Shown: positions 17,801 to 30,000, counted from the first letter of the stretch. The stretch: 46,548 nucleotides of DNA from an uncultured Clostridia bacterium (GCA_944388745.1 CALXJZ010000003.1:1-46548); one strand, 5' to 3'. Made by a program: numbers and translations. Notes: a model not told the origin generated them from the letters alone.

Positions 17801-19673
17801 TCAATACTTTGCAATTATAGAAAACATTTCAGATGAAGAACAAACAGATGTAAAAGTACATACAAATTTCTCTAACAATTTAGAACCACAAAGAGTAACT
17901 TTAATTTCTGGAATGGGTGAAGAAAATGAAGAAATTTATAGAGTAGGGGCAGATGAAGATACATCAAGTTCATATACTCAAAATGATGAAGAGATAACAG
18001 AAACAGTTGATGATGGTATTACATCAGAAGATTTAGAATATAGTGATGAAATGAATATAGGAACAATAGCAGCAGGAGAAACAAAAGTATTGAGTTATGA
18101 CATGTTAATAACTAAAACAGAAGAAAATGCAATTAATTTCTCAGTTGTAGTAGATGATGGTGAAAAAGAATATAACTCAAATGCATTATCAGATGAGGTA
18201 AAAGACTTTGCTATTGATTTAAGTATGGAAGATAAAACAGGAACACAAAATGTAAAATCAGGAGATGTAATAACTTATAGTATTAAAGTTAAAAATGAGA
18301 CAAATACACAAACTAAAGACTTAATAATAAGAGATAATATTCCAACTCAATTAACAATTCAAAGAATTTTAATAAATGGAGAAGAATATGAAATCTCTGA
18401 TACAAATAATTTAGAAATACCTATTGATATAGAGGCAAATGGAGAAACTGAAATTGAAATACAAGCAGTAGTTAATTATTCAGAAGGAAGAGTACAATCA
18501 GAAGCAATTACAAATGTAGCCACTGCTGAAGTATATGGAGAAACAATAGCAACTACGTCAGAAATTACACATATTATTTTGGCAAATGATAATTCAGGAG
18601 AAGGCGGAAGCGGAAATGGTCAAAATGATGTAGAAGATAATGATGTAGCAACAGGAACTAGCACAATATCTGGACTTGCTTGGTATGATGAAAATGGCAA
18701 TGGTAGAAAAGATGATTCAGAACAGTTATTACGTGGAATAAAAGTAAAATTATTAAATGTTGAGACAAATAATATAGTAAAAGATACTTCAGGAAACGAA
18801 TTAGAAGCTACAACAAATGAAAATGGTGTATATGTACTAGATAAAATAGGAAACGGCAGATATATAGCAATATTTGAATATGACAATTCTCAATATACTT
18901 TAACAAGATATAAAGCAACTGATGTACCTGAAAACCAAAATTCAGATGTTTTAATGAATAATTTAACAATAAATGGTGAAAATGAACAAGTTGCTTCAAC
19001 AGATATTTTAGAAATAAATAATGATAATATTTCAAATATTAACATTGGTTTAGCTTTATTACAAAATTATGATTTAAAACTAGATAAATATGTAAGTAGA
19101 ATAGTTATGCAAAATAGCAGTGGAACAACAGTTAGAGAATATCAAGATGAAACAATGGCTAAAGCAGAGTTAGATGCAAAACAAATAAATGGAACAACAG
19201 TTATAGTAGAGTATCAGATTAAAGTAACAAATGTTGGAGAAGTAACGGGATATGTTAGAAAAATAGCAGATTATATACCAAGTGATATGACATTTAATTC
19301 AGAACTTAATAAAGACTGGTATCAAACAGGAGATACAGTATATACATCAATTTTATCTAATGAGCCAATAGCAGCAGGAGAAACAAAAACAGTTACATTA
19401 ACATTAGTAAAAACGATGACAGAAAATAGTACTGGACGTATGAACAATAGGGCAGAAATTGCAGAGGATTATAATGATTTAGGACTTTCAGATATTAATT
19501 CTACACCAGGAAATCAAGTGTCAGGTGAAAATGACATGGGAAGTGCAGATGTTATTCTAAGTATTAGAACAGGTGGAGCTTTATATATAAGTATTGCTGT
19601 TGCAATTTTAGTAATACTAGTAATTACAGGATTTGTGATTTGGAAAAAAAGAAATCACATTAAAGAAATATAA
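14838..19673 (+). CDS. giant cell-surface protein with DUF11-like repeats and an SdrD B-like domain, C-terminal membrane anchor
   Basis: A 1611-residue protein. The start is ATG 14838, eight bases after AAAGGAGG. A signal peptide (about 1-35, ending near SYAA) precedes a long series of immunoglobulin-like beta domains. DUF11/conserved-repeat modules are recognisable near residues 837-900 (NVKNGEVIQYNIEVSNTG) and 1127-1190 (NVKSGDVITYSIKVKN). An SdrD B-like domain with a calcium-type loop (WYDENGNGRKDDSEQ) lies near 1275-1370, followed by a module beginning YDLKLDKYVSR at about 1411. The end is a hydrophobic segment (about 1580-1602) plus WKKRNHIKEI. There is no LPxTG-like motif, so it is held by the membrane helix rather than by sortase. 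It is 21 bases upstream of the next surface gene and surely co-transcribed. Probably an adhesin or surface stalk; the ligand is unknown. Confidence 0.8.
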   Translation: MKNRILKIATIIMLIMTLTVTNFIFVGSSLISYAANALETNHKNVEFNAYFTDGNNQEISSVDMSNMEDIYLNMQIEVKNEGYFNGKITIEDSNFTLKSTDSNYVNNIEGNAITLNQINANTKAEIKVNVGLNKDEIFNIDNLSKTNLINLEGNYYDSTEKDINIKAERELKLDLVENYTSDNVSDSIEIITNKITSVDGEEKRVIQLLWNVGLKENNYPMKELEANITVPTIDGKRAEVTKVVDFNEMTYYDYTYDGSNVTFKFTNKPSDNNEIRWKLDGTEKIVLTYIYDSDVEINSQEIIAEQKIKLYDDKELSYTQNIILDNEEKDNIVTITSAPEQQSMYKGKLYAGLEKEYVINTSININFAKAIIGGITLQESTNQNVIRDVYTRTVVSKDQFDELFGQTGEITIYDENSQVIGRITNSTPIDENRNIVITYSTEPTAIRLETSIPIAEGTLKIKNYKKLVSNSSSNIAELGQIGYISEVGYNNNKIGQVENSIDLQETTTQSKFEIDKSTLSTIADNSVEMRATLLTNNEQYDLYQNPVFRFELPEQVENIEITGVELLYENELEVANYTIDGRNIIVTLEGKQTDYKETAVEGAILVINANIAVNKKAPTTDTAITMYYENENAHSYVDGTSIGSETQDIKIVAPKDLTIINSIPEISLETTGQDENASVNLITQDVPKQLEIHSEIINTTESRMNNVRILGTLLTDSSKNNLGIQIVDGLQISNRADITIYYTENENATNDLNSVDNGWSKEFTQNAKKYLVIIDQLETGESIEISYNVQIPETLEYNKKAEEYYSVSYVSGETSVENTLSSSIITLETGIGPKLEAKLSATIGGKEITQNVKNGEVIQYNIEVSNTGSENIDNIEVIGQVPDGTTMVVPEEDYEYTGASYYEELQDREYKTTIENIEPGDVKTVTYEVRVNSDTPEGTKLENKLQVAFNGVTSETEAHVLTTEKGNLRVTVKRVTDRSVDLYTAGVVQYFAIIENISDEEQTDVKVHTNFSNNLEPQRVTLISGMGEENEEIYRVGADEDTSSSYTQNDEEITETVDDGITSEDLEYSDEMNIGTIAAGETKVLSYDMLITKTEENAINFSVVVDDGEKEYNSNALSDEVKDFAIDLSMEDKTGTQNVKSGDVITYSIKVKNETNTQTKDLIIRDNIPTQLTIQRILINGEEYEISDTNNLEIPIDIEANGETEIEIQAVVNYSEGRVQSEAITNVATAEVYGETIATTSEITHIILANDNSGEGGSGNGQNDVEDNDVATGTSTISGLAWYDENGNGRKDDSEQLLRGIKVKLLNVETNNIVKDTSGNELEATTNENGVYVLDKIGNGRYIAIFEYDNSQYTLTRYKATDVPENQNSDVLMNNLTINGENEQVASTDILEINNDNISNINIGLALLQNYDLKLDKYVSRIVMQNSSGTTVREYQDETMAKAELDAKQINGTTVIVEYQIKVTNVGEVTGYVRKIADYIPSDMTFNSELNKDWYQTGDTVYTSILSNEPIAAGETKTVTLTLVKTMTENSTGRMNNRAEIAEDYNDLGLSDINSTPGNQVSGENDMGSADVILSIRTGGALYISIAVAILVILVITGFVIWKKRNHIKEI

Positions 19674-19694
19674 TGGGAAAGGAGGAAGAGAGCA

Positions 19695-22600
19695 ATGAAT
19701 AGAATGATTAACAAAACTAAAAAGATAGTTTTAACAATAATAGCAATGGTCTTTGGAGTATTAAGTTTTACTACCGTAAGTTCAGCATATTATGTAGGCC
19801 AACGATTAAGTGTTTCATATTGGCAATATATGAGTAATTCTAATATATATTGTGTTGAGCATGGGCAAGCATTAAGAAATACTGTTTCATATAAAATCAT
19901 ATCTGAAATTGATATAAATGGTAAAACATCAACAGATTATACTGGAAAACAAATTACACATAATGATAATGCGAAACTTGCATATATATTATCAGGAGAT
20001 AATGGAAGTAATAAAAGTACAGGACCAGTAGCAAATGGAATATGGAACTTCATGTATACATGGATGCAAAGTGTAGGTCAACATCATGCAGGCTTATATA
20101 AAGGATTCGTAAGTAATACTAAAGGAAATAGTAGTTATCTAAATTCAGCAGCAAATAATTATGCTAATAATCTAGGTGATGCTAAAATTACTGATAATAC
20201 AAATAAAAATAATATTCAAGTAAAAGCTTATCAAAGAAACGGACACGATTATTTAAGAATTGGACCATTTAATTGGACTTTCTCTGGAACTATTACAGGA
20301 GTTACAGCTCTTGACCAAAATAACAATGGTATAAAAGGAATGATATATAGTAGTTTCAATGGAAATAGTGAATACTGGTATAATGTAAATCAGATTAAAT
20401 CAGGAAGAGATTTTTATATATCAATTCCAGCAGATGGAAATGTAACTCGAATAACTCAGATTTCAGCAACTGCTAGTATAGATGTTAAAGGTGTAAAAAT
20501 ATGGTTTTTGGAAGCAAACAATGGATATATGCAAAACTTAATTATCAGAGAACCACATACAGGAAAAGATGAAATTACAACACCATTTGATTATGATATA
20601 CCTATTCAAGGAAACTTAAGAGTAATAAAAGTAAATGAAGATAACCATGAAATTAGATTACAAGGAGTTGGTTTCTATATCCAACATAAACAAACTGGAA
20701 AATATGTACATCAAGATTCAAATGGTAATATTTCATATGTGGATTCAAGAGAACAAGCAACAGAATTTGTAACAGATTCTAATGGAGAGATTTTAATTAG
20801 AAACTTGATTGTCGGTACATATGTAGCATATGAAACTAAAAATCCTAATTATGGATATGAAATTATAAAAGATGGGCAAGAACAACAAATAGCAGTTGAT
20901 AAAACAACAGACTTTGTTATAGGAAATAAACAAATATATGTTAAATTATCTGGATTTGTATGGGTTGATAAACAAGCTGAAAAACAATGGATAAGAAATG
21001 ACTTATATCATGATGATGAATTTGATATAAATGATATTTTATTAAATGGTATAACTGTACGACTAAAAGATAGAACAACAGGTGAAACTGTAAAAGAAAT
21101 GGTAACAGGAGAAAATTCAGATTTAGGTGATGGACAATACTTGTTTACAGATGTATTGATTGAAAAATTATCTGATTACTATATTGAATTTGAATATGAC
21201 GGATTAACATATACAAATGTAGTACCACACTTATATGATGAAAATGGAAATGATTTACCAAATGGTTCTAAATCGGCAGAAAGTGCAGAAGATAGAGATG
21301 CATTTAATAGAGGATTTAGTGTAGTAGAGGGAAGAACACAAACAACTGGATATACACTTGATGAAAATGGTAATGAAAAACATCAATTGACATACAACTA
21401 TGATTCAACAGAGCATAAATCAACATTAATTAACAATGGACAATATCCAATAACAGCAAATACAGATGTTACGGAATATATAATAAGGGAACATTATACA
21501 GTCGGACAAGAAGAGATAAAATATATTAATTTAGGTTTATATGAAAGAGAACAGCCAGATTTAGCAATAGCTAAGGATATTGAAAATGTAAGAGTTACAG
21601 TAAATGGATATGAACATACATATGAATATGCACAAAGATTTAACCATCCAGAAAATTATGGTGGAGAAGGATTTAATGTAGGTGTTAAATTTGGAGAAAA
21701 ATATGCAGCTGAGCCATATACAAGAGCAATTTATGAAGCAGATTATGAATATGTAAATGAAAATGACCCAAGTAAAGAACTAAAAGTATATATTACGTAT
21801 AAAATAGCAATGAAAAATGAATCAACTAATTTAATTGCTCAAATAAATAGTATTGTAGATTATTATGACAGCAGATATAGTATTATTGGAGTAGGTACAG
21901 GTGTAGATGAAAGAGGCAATATAACTGGTGGACTTGAATATACAGAGGGAACTTATAATGATAATTACAAGAAAGTTGTAATTAATAATAATACTAGAAT
22001 AGACCCATTAACAAGTACATTAGATTCAAATGAAGGAAATGTATATGTACAATTTGAATTAAATAGAGAAGCAGTAATAAATGTATTAAATGGACAAGAA
22101 ACTCTAGATAATGTAGTTGAAATTAATTCATATTCAATATTTGATATCAATGGAAATATATATGCAGGTATAGATAAAGATTCTAATCCAGGAACTACTA
22201 ACCCTGAAAATAAAGCAACATATGAAGATGATACAGATGCAGCATTATCATTAAGATTAGAAGTTGCAGACGCAAGGGAAATGACAGGTAAAGTATTTGA
22301 AGATGAACCAGTAGCAGAAAGTGGAGAAGATGTATCTGGAGTTATGACAGGAAAAGTAAGACAAGGTAGTGGAATTTACGAAGATGGTGAAACTGGAATT
22401 GCAGGAGTAGAAGTTACATTAACAGAAAATACAGGAAGCGGAAAAGTATATAATGCAACAACAGATGCAAATGGTGATTTCTATATAAGTGGATATATAC
22501 CAGGAGACTATACATTAACATATACTTGGGGAGATCAAACTTATACAGTACAAAACTATAAAGGTACAGTGTATAATGCTGATAGAGATCAAAATAATAA

Positions 22601-23672
22601 AGAATGGTATAAGCAAGATGTTGATATACGTTATACAGATGCTTTAGATGATTATGAATTAAGACAAGCAATAGATGCAGAATTAACACATATAGAAAAT
22701 AGTACACAGACAACGATTGACAAGATGAATTCTATGACTCCAACTATGGGAATAGGTGTAGAATATGACACAACAACAACTGCATCAACAGGAGATAGAT
22801 ACACATATCAAATAAGAAACATAGACTTTGGTATTATAGAAAGGGCTAAACAAGATATATCAATTAATAAAAGAGTAAAAACATTAAAAGTTACATTAGC
22901 TAATGGACAAGTAGTAAATAATATTACAATAGAAGATGATGGAAGCATAACAGGAGATAAAAGTAATATTACTTATATGCCACCATCAGACATGACACAA
23001 CCTGCTAATGGATTTATAAGAGTAGAGCTAGATAATGAAGTAATGCAAGGGGCAACATTAGAAGTAGGATATGAATTTGTAGTGACAAATAATAGCGAAT
23101 TAGATTATTTATCAGAAAGATTCTATAAATATGGAATTGTAGAAGGAAATGTAGTAACAATTAATGCAACTGGAATTATAGACTATCTAGATAAGGATTG
23201 GGCTTTTGATAGTGAAACTAATACACAATGGCAAATAAAAACATTAGATGAAGTAAAAGACCTATTACAAGAGGAAGTTTATCAAACAGAGACTTCAACA
23301 ATTGATGATAAAACAATTCTTTATACTGATAGTTTAAAAGATGCACAAATTGAACCTACTCAATCTGAAAGTATAATGTTAAATGTATCAAAAATCTTAA
23401 CAACAAGTGAAGATATATCTTTAGATAATGAAACTGAAATTGTAGAAGTAGACAAAACAGGAGGATCAGATTTAGTATCTACACCAGGTAACTATATACC
23501 AGGTACAGGCCATACAGAATCAGATGATGATATGGCAGAAACGGTTATAGTTACACCAGCAACAGGAGATAACTTATCATATATTCTACCAATTTCAATT
23601 GGAATAATTGCATTATTAGTAATAGGTGTAGGAGTTATAGTTATAAAGAAAAAAGCATTAGGAAATAATTAA
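19695..23672 (+). CDS. giant surface protein with thioester-like N-terminal domain, SpaA/Cna-B repeats and PxTG-type sorting signal
   Basis: A 1325-residue protein with ribosome site AAAGGAGG. The signal peptide ends near residue 31 (VSSA). The mature N-terminus has NIYCVEHGQ (Cys53) and later AKLAYILSG and GIWNFMYTW (about 94-122), resembling a Cys-Gln thioester domain, but the position expected to be Gln is Ala113. Prealbumin-like (SpaA/Cna-B/SdrD-B) domains follow at about 306-390, 416-510 and 862-957, with Gly-Tyr and E-T-K patterns of isopeptide-forming domains. The C-terminus has TPATG (1287-1291), a hydrophobic stretch and IKKK, a sortase-type signal. Second gene of the operon; a hairpin terminator follows. 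The second half of the next gene is a paralogue of this protein. Likely a wall-linked adhesin; substrate unknown. Confidence 0.8.
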   Translation: MNRMINKTKKIVLTIIAMVFGVLSFTTVSSAYYVGQRLSVSYWQYMSNSNIYCVEHGQALRNTVSYKIISEIDINGKTSTDYTGKQITHNDNAKLAYILSGDNGSNKSTGPVANGIWNFMYTWMQSVGQHHAGLYKGFVSNTKGNSSYLNSAANNYANNLGDAKITDNTNKNNIQVKAYQRNGHDYLRIGPFNWTFSGTITGVTALDQNNNGIKGMIYSSFNGNSEYWYNVNQIKSGRDFYISIPADGNVTRITQISATASIDVKGVKIWFLEANNGYMQNLIIREPHTGKDEITTPFDYDIPIQGNLRVIKVNEDNHEIRLQGVGFYIQHKQTGKYVHQDSNGNISYVDSREQATEFVTDSNGEILIRNLIVGTYVAYETKNPNYGYEIIKDGQEQQIAVDKTTDFVIGNKQIYVKLSGFVWVDKQAEKQWIRNDLYHDDEFDINDILLNGITVRLKDRTTGETVKEMVTGENSDLGDGQYLFTDVLIEKLSDYYIEFEYDGLTYTNVVPHLYDENGNDLPNGSKSAESAEDRDAFNRGFSVVEGRTQTTGYTLDENGNEKHQLTYNYDSTEHKSTLINNGQYPITANTDVTEYIIREHYTVGQEEIKYINLGLYEREQPDLAIAKDIENVRVTVNGYEHTYEYAQRFNHPENYGGEGFNVGVKFGEKYAAEPYTRAIYEADYEYVNENDPSKELKVYITYKIAMKNESTNLIAQINSIVDYYDSRYSIIGVGTGVDERGNITGGLEYTEGTYNDNYKKVVINNNTRIDPLTSTLDSNEGNVYVQFELNREAVINVLNGQETLDNVVEINSYSIFDINGNIYAGIDKDSNPGTTNPENKATYEDDTDAALSLRLEVADAREMTGKVFEDEPVAESGEDVSGVMTGKVRQGSGIYEDGETGIAGVEVTLTENTGSGKVYNATTDANGDFYISGYIPGDYTLTYTWGDQTYTVQNYKGTVYNADRDQNNKEWYKQDVDIRYTDALDDYELRQAIDAELTHIENSTQTTIDKMNSMTPTMGIGVEYDTTTTASTGDRYTYQIRNIDFGIIERAKQDISINKRVKTLKVTLANGQVVNNITIEDDGSITGDKSNITYMPPSDMTQPANGFIRVELDNEVMQGATLEVGYEFVVTNNSELDYLSERFYKYGIVEGNVVTINATGIIDYLDKDWAFDSETNTQWQIKTLDEVKDLLQEEVYQTETSTIDDKTILYTDSLKDAQIEPTQSESIMLNVSKILTTSEDISLDNETEIVEVDKTGGSDLVSTPGNYIPGTGHTESDDDMAETVIVTPATGDNLSYILPISIGIIALLVIGVGVIVIKKKALGNN

Positions 23673-23720
23673 TTTGCTACTAATAATATAACAATTAGCA
23701 AAGTGACAAAAAACGATAAA

Positions 23721-23766
23721 AATAATAGTATAAGATAATATATTTTCTTATACTATTATTTTTTTA
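23721..23766 (+). terminator. rho-independent terminator of the two-gene surface-protein operon
   Basis: AATAATAGTATAAGA pairs with the complementary TCTTATACTATTATT across a short AT loop, followed directly by a T7 run. Confidence 0.85.
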
Positions 23767-23963
23767 TTGCATGAAAAATGATTTAGAAAAGATGTATTTT
23801 AATTATCCCTAGTGTTTTAGAAATGTAATAAAAAATTATAATAACAAATGTTACAAATATTACAAAAATGTAAAATAAATATAAAATTGAGACATAAAAA
23901 AGCATGAAATGACTTTCCGTAGAAGATATTTAGCCTCAAAAAATTTTTTGGAAAAAATTGATA

Positions 23964-23992
23964 TTGATTTAATTTTCAATAATAGCTAAGAT
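23964..23992 (+). promoter_or_regulatory. candidate promoter of the 2799-aa surface-protein gene
   Basis: TTGATT, 17-base spacer, TAAGAT (4 of 6 to consensus), about 36 bases before the ATG. Several other AT-rich candidates exist nearby. Confidence 0.35.
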
Positions 23993-24028
23993 ATAAATAA
24001 AGAAAAATATATCTTATGGAGGAAGATT

Positions 24029-27000
24029 ATGAAGGGAAGAGTTTTTAAAACGGCAATTGTATTTCTGTTGATATTTACTATATTATTGAGTCATGCAGCA
24101 GTTTTAGCAGAAGAAGTGGTAAATAATATAGAAGAAAAAGCAAAAGCTTTAATCGAAGTATCAATTAGTAAATATAATAATTTTAATATAGAAGAAAGGA
24201 AAGGTACTCTTTTACAATTCAATGTAAAAACAGGAATTGAATATGCAGAAGGCCAAGATTATGGTGCAATTAAAAAGACTACAACATTAGTAGATATTCC
24301 TGAATTAAATGGACAGTTACCTGAAAGAGTAGAAGTAATTGCTCAGAGTACTAAAGCTACTAATGGGCAAACTAGTAATATACAAGGCAATTATTCATAT
24401 GATAAAGAACAAGGAATATTGCAACTAATTGCTAGTAATGAGGGTGAGGAACCATATAATCAATATGATAGTTCATCAAGAGATGAATATGAAGTCATAT
24501 GTGTTTATGGAGAAAATGCGTATACAGAGCAAAATGAAGAACGAATTATTGAAATAAAGGCTGTAGTTAGTGAAGATTTATATAATGAAGAAATAGGAAG
24601 TGTGACACAAACAGTAACTCTACCACAAAATTTAACTGAAAATATAGGTAGTATTATTTCTTCAGATATAAGAACAGAAAACATTTATGATGGTTATATT
24701 AAATCAAATACGGCTCATAATACTGATTATCAAACTGCATATAAAGAATCTATGAATTTACTAATTAGTTATAAGGATATAGGAGAAAAAATAGTAATAG
24801 ATCAAAGTAATAGTTGGCAAGATGAAAATGAACAAAACTTGGATAATGTCGATAATGTTATTTATACAAGTACCCAAATAAGTAAACAAGATATGATAGG
24901 TATCTTAGGTGAAGAAGGAACTATAAAAGTATTAGCACAAGATGGAAGCATTATACAAGAAATAAATAAAGATACAGAAGAAGCTCAAGAAGGTATTATA
25001 GAGATAATATATCCAGAAAATACAGAAAATATAAAACTTGAATTTTCTAAACCAATTAAAGAAGGTATTATTAGATTACAAAATAATAAAATCATCAAAA
25101 GTAGTGTAACTAGTTTAAATGCAAAAAGAATAGTTACTAATGAAAGTATATCTTTATCAAATGGAGAAGTAATTGAAAACGCACAAAAAATTACAGAAAT
25201 ACAAAATGCAAAATCTAGTGTAAATCTTCAAATTGATAATAATGGTTTAGGAAATGGAGTTACTAATAATGTCGTTTTAACTGCAACTTTGAAATCAGAT
25301 AGTAGTGAATACAATTTATTTAGAAATCCAGTTTTAAGAATTACATTGCCAGCAGAAGTAGAAAAGGTTGTATTAGGTGATGTTTCTATATTATATGGAA
25401 ATGCTCTTAATATTGTGGAAAGTAATGTGGTTGACAATAGTGAAGGAAATAAAGAAATTGTTATTCAATTAGATGGAGAACAAACATCATATAATACTGA
25501 TAATATTAATGCAGGAGCTAATATTGTAATTCCAGCAAATATTGTATTAAAAAGTGATATTTCTTCAACACAATCTGTTATTAAAGCAAGTTATACAAAT
25601 GAAGTAGTATCTAGAAATGGCTATATTACAGAAGAAGGAAATTGTGATGATATTCCAATTGATATTGTTAATACTGTAGCTAGTGAAGGAAAAAATCAAG
25701 AAGAAGAAGTTTTATCATCAGATGCAAATCAGGATATACAAAATACAAATCAAAATACACAAACTTCAAATCAAGAAATTCAAGGCCAAGGAATTGAATT
25801 AGAAGTATATGCACAAGTTGGAGATAAGAGATTAGAAAATGGAGATAACATACATACAAGTGAAATTATAAAATATGTTGTAAGTGTTACAAATACAACT
25901 GATACTACAATGAATAATGTGCAAATTAATTGTCAAATACCAGAAAACACAGTATATGCAACAGTTGATATTGGAACATATACTCAAGAAGCTTATGATT
26001 ATATTGAAAATCCTGATTTAAAAGAATATAGGTTTGTTGCCGAGACATTAGAACCAGGGCAAACTAGAACAGGATTTTATGAGATTGTAGTTAAAGATTT
26101 AGCAGATAGTGAAAATGAAAAACAAATTAGTAATACAGTTTCAGTTAGTATTGGCAATACAGAATATGCAAGTACTACATTAGAAAATACATTAATAAAA
26201 TCAGATTTAGATGTATATTTGAAATCATATATTGCTAGAGATTTAAAAAATGGTTTTTCTTACTATTTAGATATTACTAATTTAACAGATCAAACTATAA
26301 ATGATGTAAAAGTAGAATCTACTGAATTTCAAAAGGAAATGAACATATTAGATGCTTATTATTATACAGATAGTGAATTAGCACTTCAAAAATTTGGAAC
26401 ATATGAAAATGGTAAGTTAGAGGGAGTAATTTCATCTATCGAACCAAATGAAACGATAACAATTGAAATTGTAGTAGAAGCATATAATTTTGATGATAAT
26501 GTAAATGAAGTTCCATTAACAATGTCTGTAAAATCATATACTGATGAAAATGATATATATTATTCAAATGAAAATAGGAGATCTGCATATCCAACATATG
26601 TAACAGTAAAAATGTCTTCTGATAGAGAAGGAGAAGAAGTTAGATATGGAGAAGAAGTTACATATATATTAGAGATAACAAATGAGTCAAAGATAAGAGC
26701 AAATGTTCATGTGTATGATTATTTACCAGAATATCTTGAACCTGTTTCTCTTGAGTATGAAAGATATATTATTGAAGATGATGGCTTTGGGGATACTATG
26801 TATGATATAGAAGCTGAGGCAAATATTGGTTATGAACTAGAAAAAGTAGAAAGAGATCTTTCACTAATTATTGAGGATCAGGCAAATATAGATGAATATT
26901 TAGAAATTCCAGCAGGAAAAACTGTTACAATGACAATTAAAGCAACAACAGTTGATACAAATGAGACAGTGCAAGTTTCTAATTATGCAACTGCGGAAAA

Positions 27001-30000
27001 AACAGAAGAGGATGAAAATATAGGAATAAAAACTGTTACTTCAAATATTGTTAATTTCACTTTATTAGCAGCATATGAAGATGAGGAAGATCCTAATACT
27101 GGTAATAGTGGTCAAAGCGGAAATGGAAATAATAATAATGGAGGAACAACTGCTGAACCTCATTCTATTTCAGGTGTTGCTTGGTTAGATGCTAATAGAG
27201 ATGGAAAAAGAGATAGTTCAGAGCAATTAATGAGTGGAATAGAAGTTAAATTATATGATGCAAGTACACAGACTATTGCACAAAATGAAAATGGAGAAAC
27301 TTTAAGAACAACAACAAATTCTCAAGGAGCATATGAGTTTAATAATATACAAAACGGAAATTATTGGGTATTATTTGAATATGATACAGGTAATTATTCA
27401 TTAACTTCTTATCAAAAGAGCGGAGTTTCAGCTACATTAAATTCTGATGTTATAGCAAAATCTGTATCAATAGATGGAATAGAAAAAAACGTCGGAATGA
27501 CTGATACTATAACTATTGCAGATAATGGCTTATCTAATATTGATATGGGGTTAGTAACTAATAATAAGTTTGACTTAAAATTAGATAAATATATTAGTCA
27601 AGTTGTTGTAGAAACATCAAGTGGAACTAAGACATATAATTATCAAAACACACAATTTACAAAAGTTGATATAAAATCAAGAGAAATTGCAAACAGTAGA
27701 ATAACTGTTGAATATACTATTGTTATAACAAATGAAGGAGATATAGAAGGATATGCTAGCCAAATTGTAGACTATATTCCAGAAGGATTTACATTTGATG
27801 CGAGTCAAAATAAAACTTGGCTAAAAAATGAAAATGGAGATTTAGTTAATAGTAGTTTATCAGGAGAATTTATACAACCTGGTGAATCAAAACAATTAAC
27901 TTTAACATTAAATAAAAACTTAGATGAAGACTCAACAGGAAGTGTTATTAATGTAGCAGAAATAGGGCAAAGCAGAACAGCAAATAATTTGTCAGATATT
28001 GATTCTATAGGTGGAAATAGAAATTCATCAGAAGATGATTATTCACAAGCAGAGTTATTAATTTCTATTGAAACAGGTGCTTTAACATATACAATAATTA
28101 CAATTTTGGCAATTGGAATATTGACATTAATTATATTAATTATTAAAGGCAAAATAAAAATAAAACCATTTAAAAATAATAAAATTAAAAATATATTTAG
28201 TATATTTATGATTACAGGAGTTTTAGGAATTGTATTATCATCAGATGTATATGGATTTAGTGTTAAATGGTCAGCAGGTGATTATTTCACAGGAAGTAAT
28301 GATGTAAAATATGTTTGTGGACATACAGGTTGGCATATGTGTGCTACTAGTAACCATTATTACAATGGAACTGCATCTCAAATAAATGTAGAAAATTCTA
28401 CAGGTGATCCAGTAACATTGAAAACATTAACTCTAACAGAAAATGATAGTTCAGTTGATGTTGTAGCATTAAATGATACCTATAATTTAGTTGGACCTTA
28501 TAAAATAAGAAGTAATTGTGCAGACTCATATATAAGTGCTATTAATATACAGTATACACAAAATGGCCAAGCAAAGAAATCAACTAATACAAATCTTATT
28601 GTAGATCCAAAAGGAAATAAAATGGATTTAGATATGACTCAAAATAGAGACTATACTTTTTATATTAAAGTAAGTAGTAGTGTAGAAAAAATAAATAGTC
28701 TAAAGCTTACAGTTACTACAAAAGATGCAGTAAGAATTAGAACTACAACAACATATAAACTGAAATATATGTGTACTGGTCTTGAGGATGGTAGACATGA
28801 AAATGCTTCAGGAGGACTATCTACAACAGCAAAAGTAGAAACTACTCAACCAATGGTAACTTATAAGGAATATAGCGAATATGATGACGACTACAAAGAT
28901 GCTTCAAAAAATGTTTCATTTGGTTCAGTAGAAATTAAAGGTAGAATTACAATAAATAAAACAGATCCAGATACCGATGGAAATGGTAAAGCTTTAGAAG
29001 GAATAGGATTTACTTTAAGAATGACTTCAGGAAAATATGAAGGTTATTATGTATCAGCAGATAAAAATGGAAATGCAGTATATAATAGAGAGGAAACAAC
29101 ATTAATTACTGATAAAAATGGTAAAATTGCGATTAATTTATTAGAACAAGGTACATATGAATTGATAGAAACAGTAAATCCATATTATGGATATGAAGAA
29201 TTACCAAAAGTTATTAACAGTAATTTAACTATCAAAAATGGAAGTAACACTACATTAAATATTGAAAATGAAAGAAAATATATTAAAATTTCAGGATATG
29301 CATGGGAAGATATTGCTTGGGAAGTAGGAAAAACAGAAGATGCAAACCAATTATACAAAAATGTTGCAGATGATATTAATGATAAATTACTAGAAAATAT
29401 TACTGTTAGATTAAGAGACAACGAAGGAAATATAGTACAATTTAAAGATGAAGATGGAAATTTGGTAGATGAAACTGTAACAGATTCTAATGGTAAATAT
29501 ACTATGGTAGATGTATCAATAGACGATTTGGATAAATATTATATAGAATTCTCATATAATGGTATGGCATATGAATCAGTAAATATTATAGATATAGCTA
29601 ATCCTAATGGAACAGAAGCTATCGAGGGAGATAATAGGACAATATTTAATGAAAATTTTGCTCAGATAACAGCTGGTCAATCAAATGATAGTGGTGGAAC
29701 AAAAATAAATGATATACAATATAATACTGAAGATTATAAGAGCACAATTAATTATGAGGGTGAATATTTATACGGATACAGTGATGAGCAAATTGAAGAA
29801 GTTGCACCATATACAGGAATTACTTTAGAGGACTATAAAACATATTATCCAGTAAATGGAGTAGCTGATAAGTATATAACTTCATCTACTACATATAATG
29901 CATATACATCAGTAGGACAATCAGGATATTTATCAGATATAATAAGTGCAGATGAAATAAGAGAAAATGGAATAACTGAAATAGGAAGTACATTTGAAGA

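Larger units (their letters stand above)
23673..24028. other. 356-bp intergenic region between surface-protein units
   Basis: Contains the strong terminator at 23721-23766, a smaller stem (TTTGCTA/TAGCAAA) just before it, and a weak promoter candidate at 23964-23992. The 23790-23950 part is AT-rich with nothing I can identify. Confidence 0.6.
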
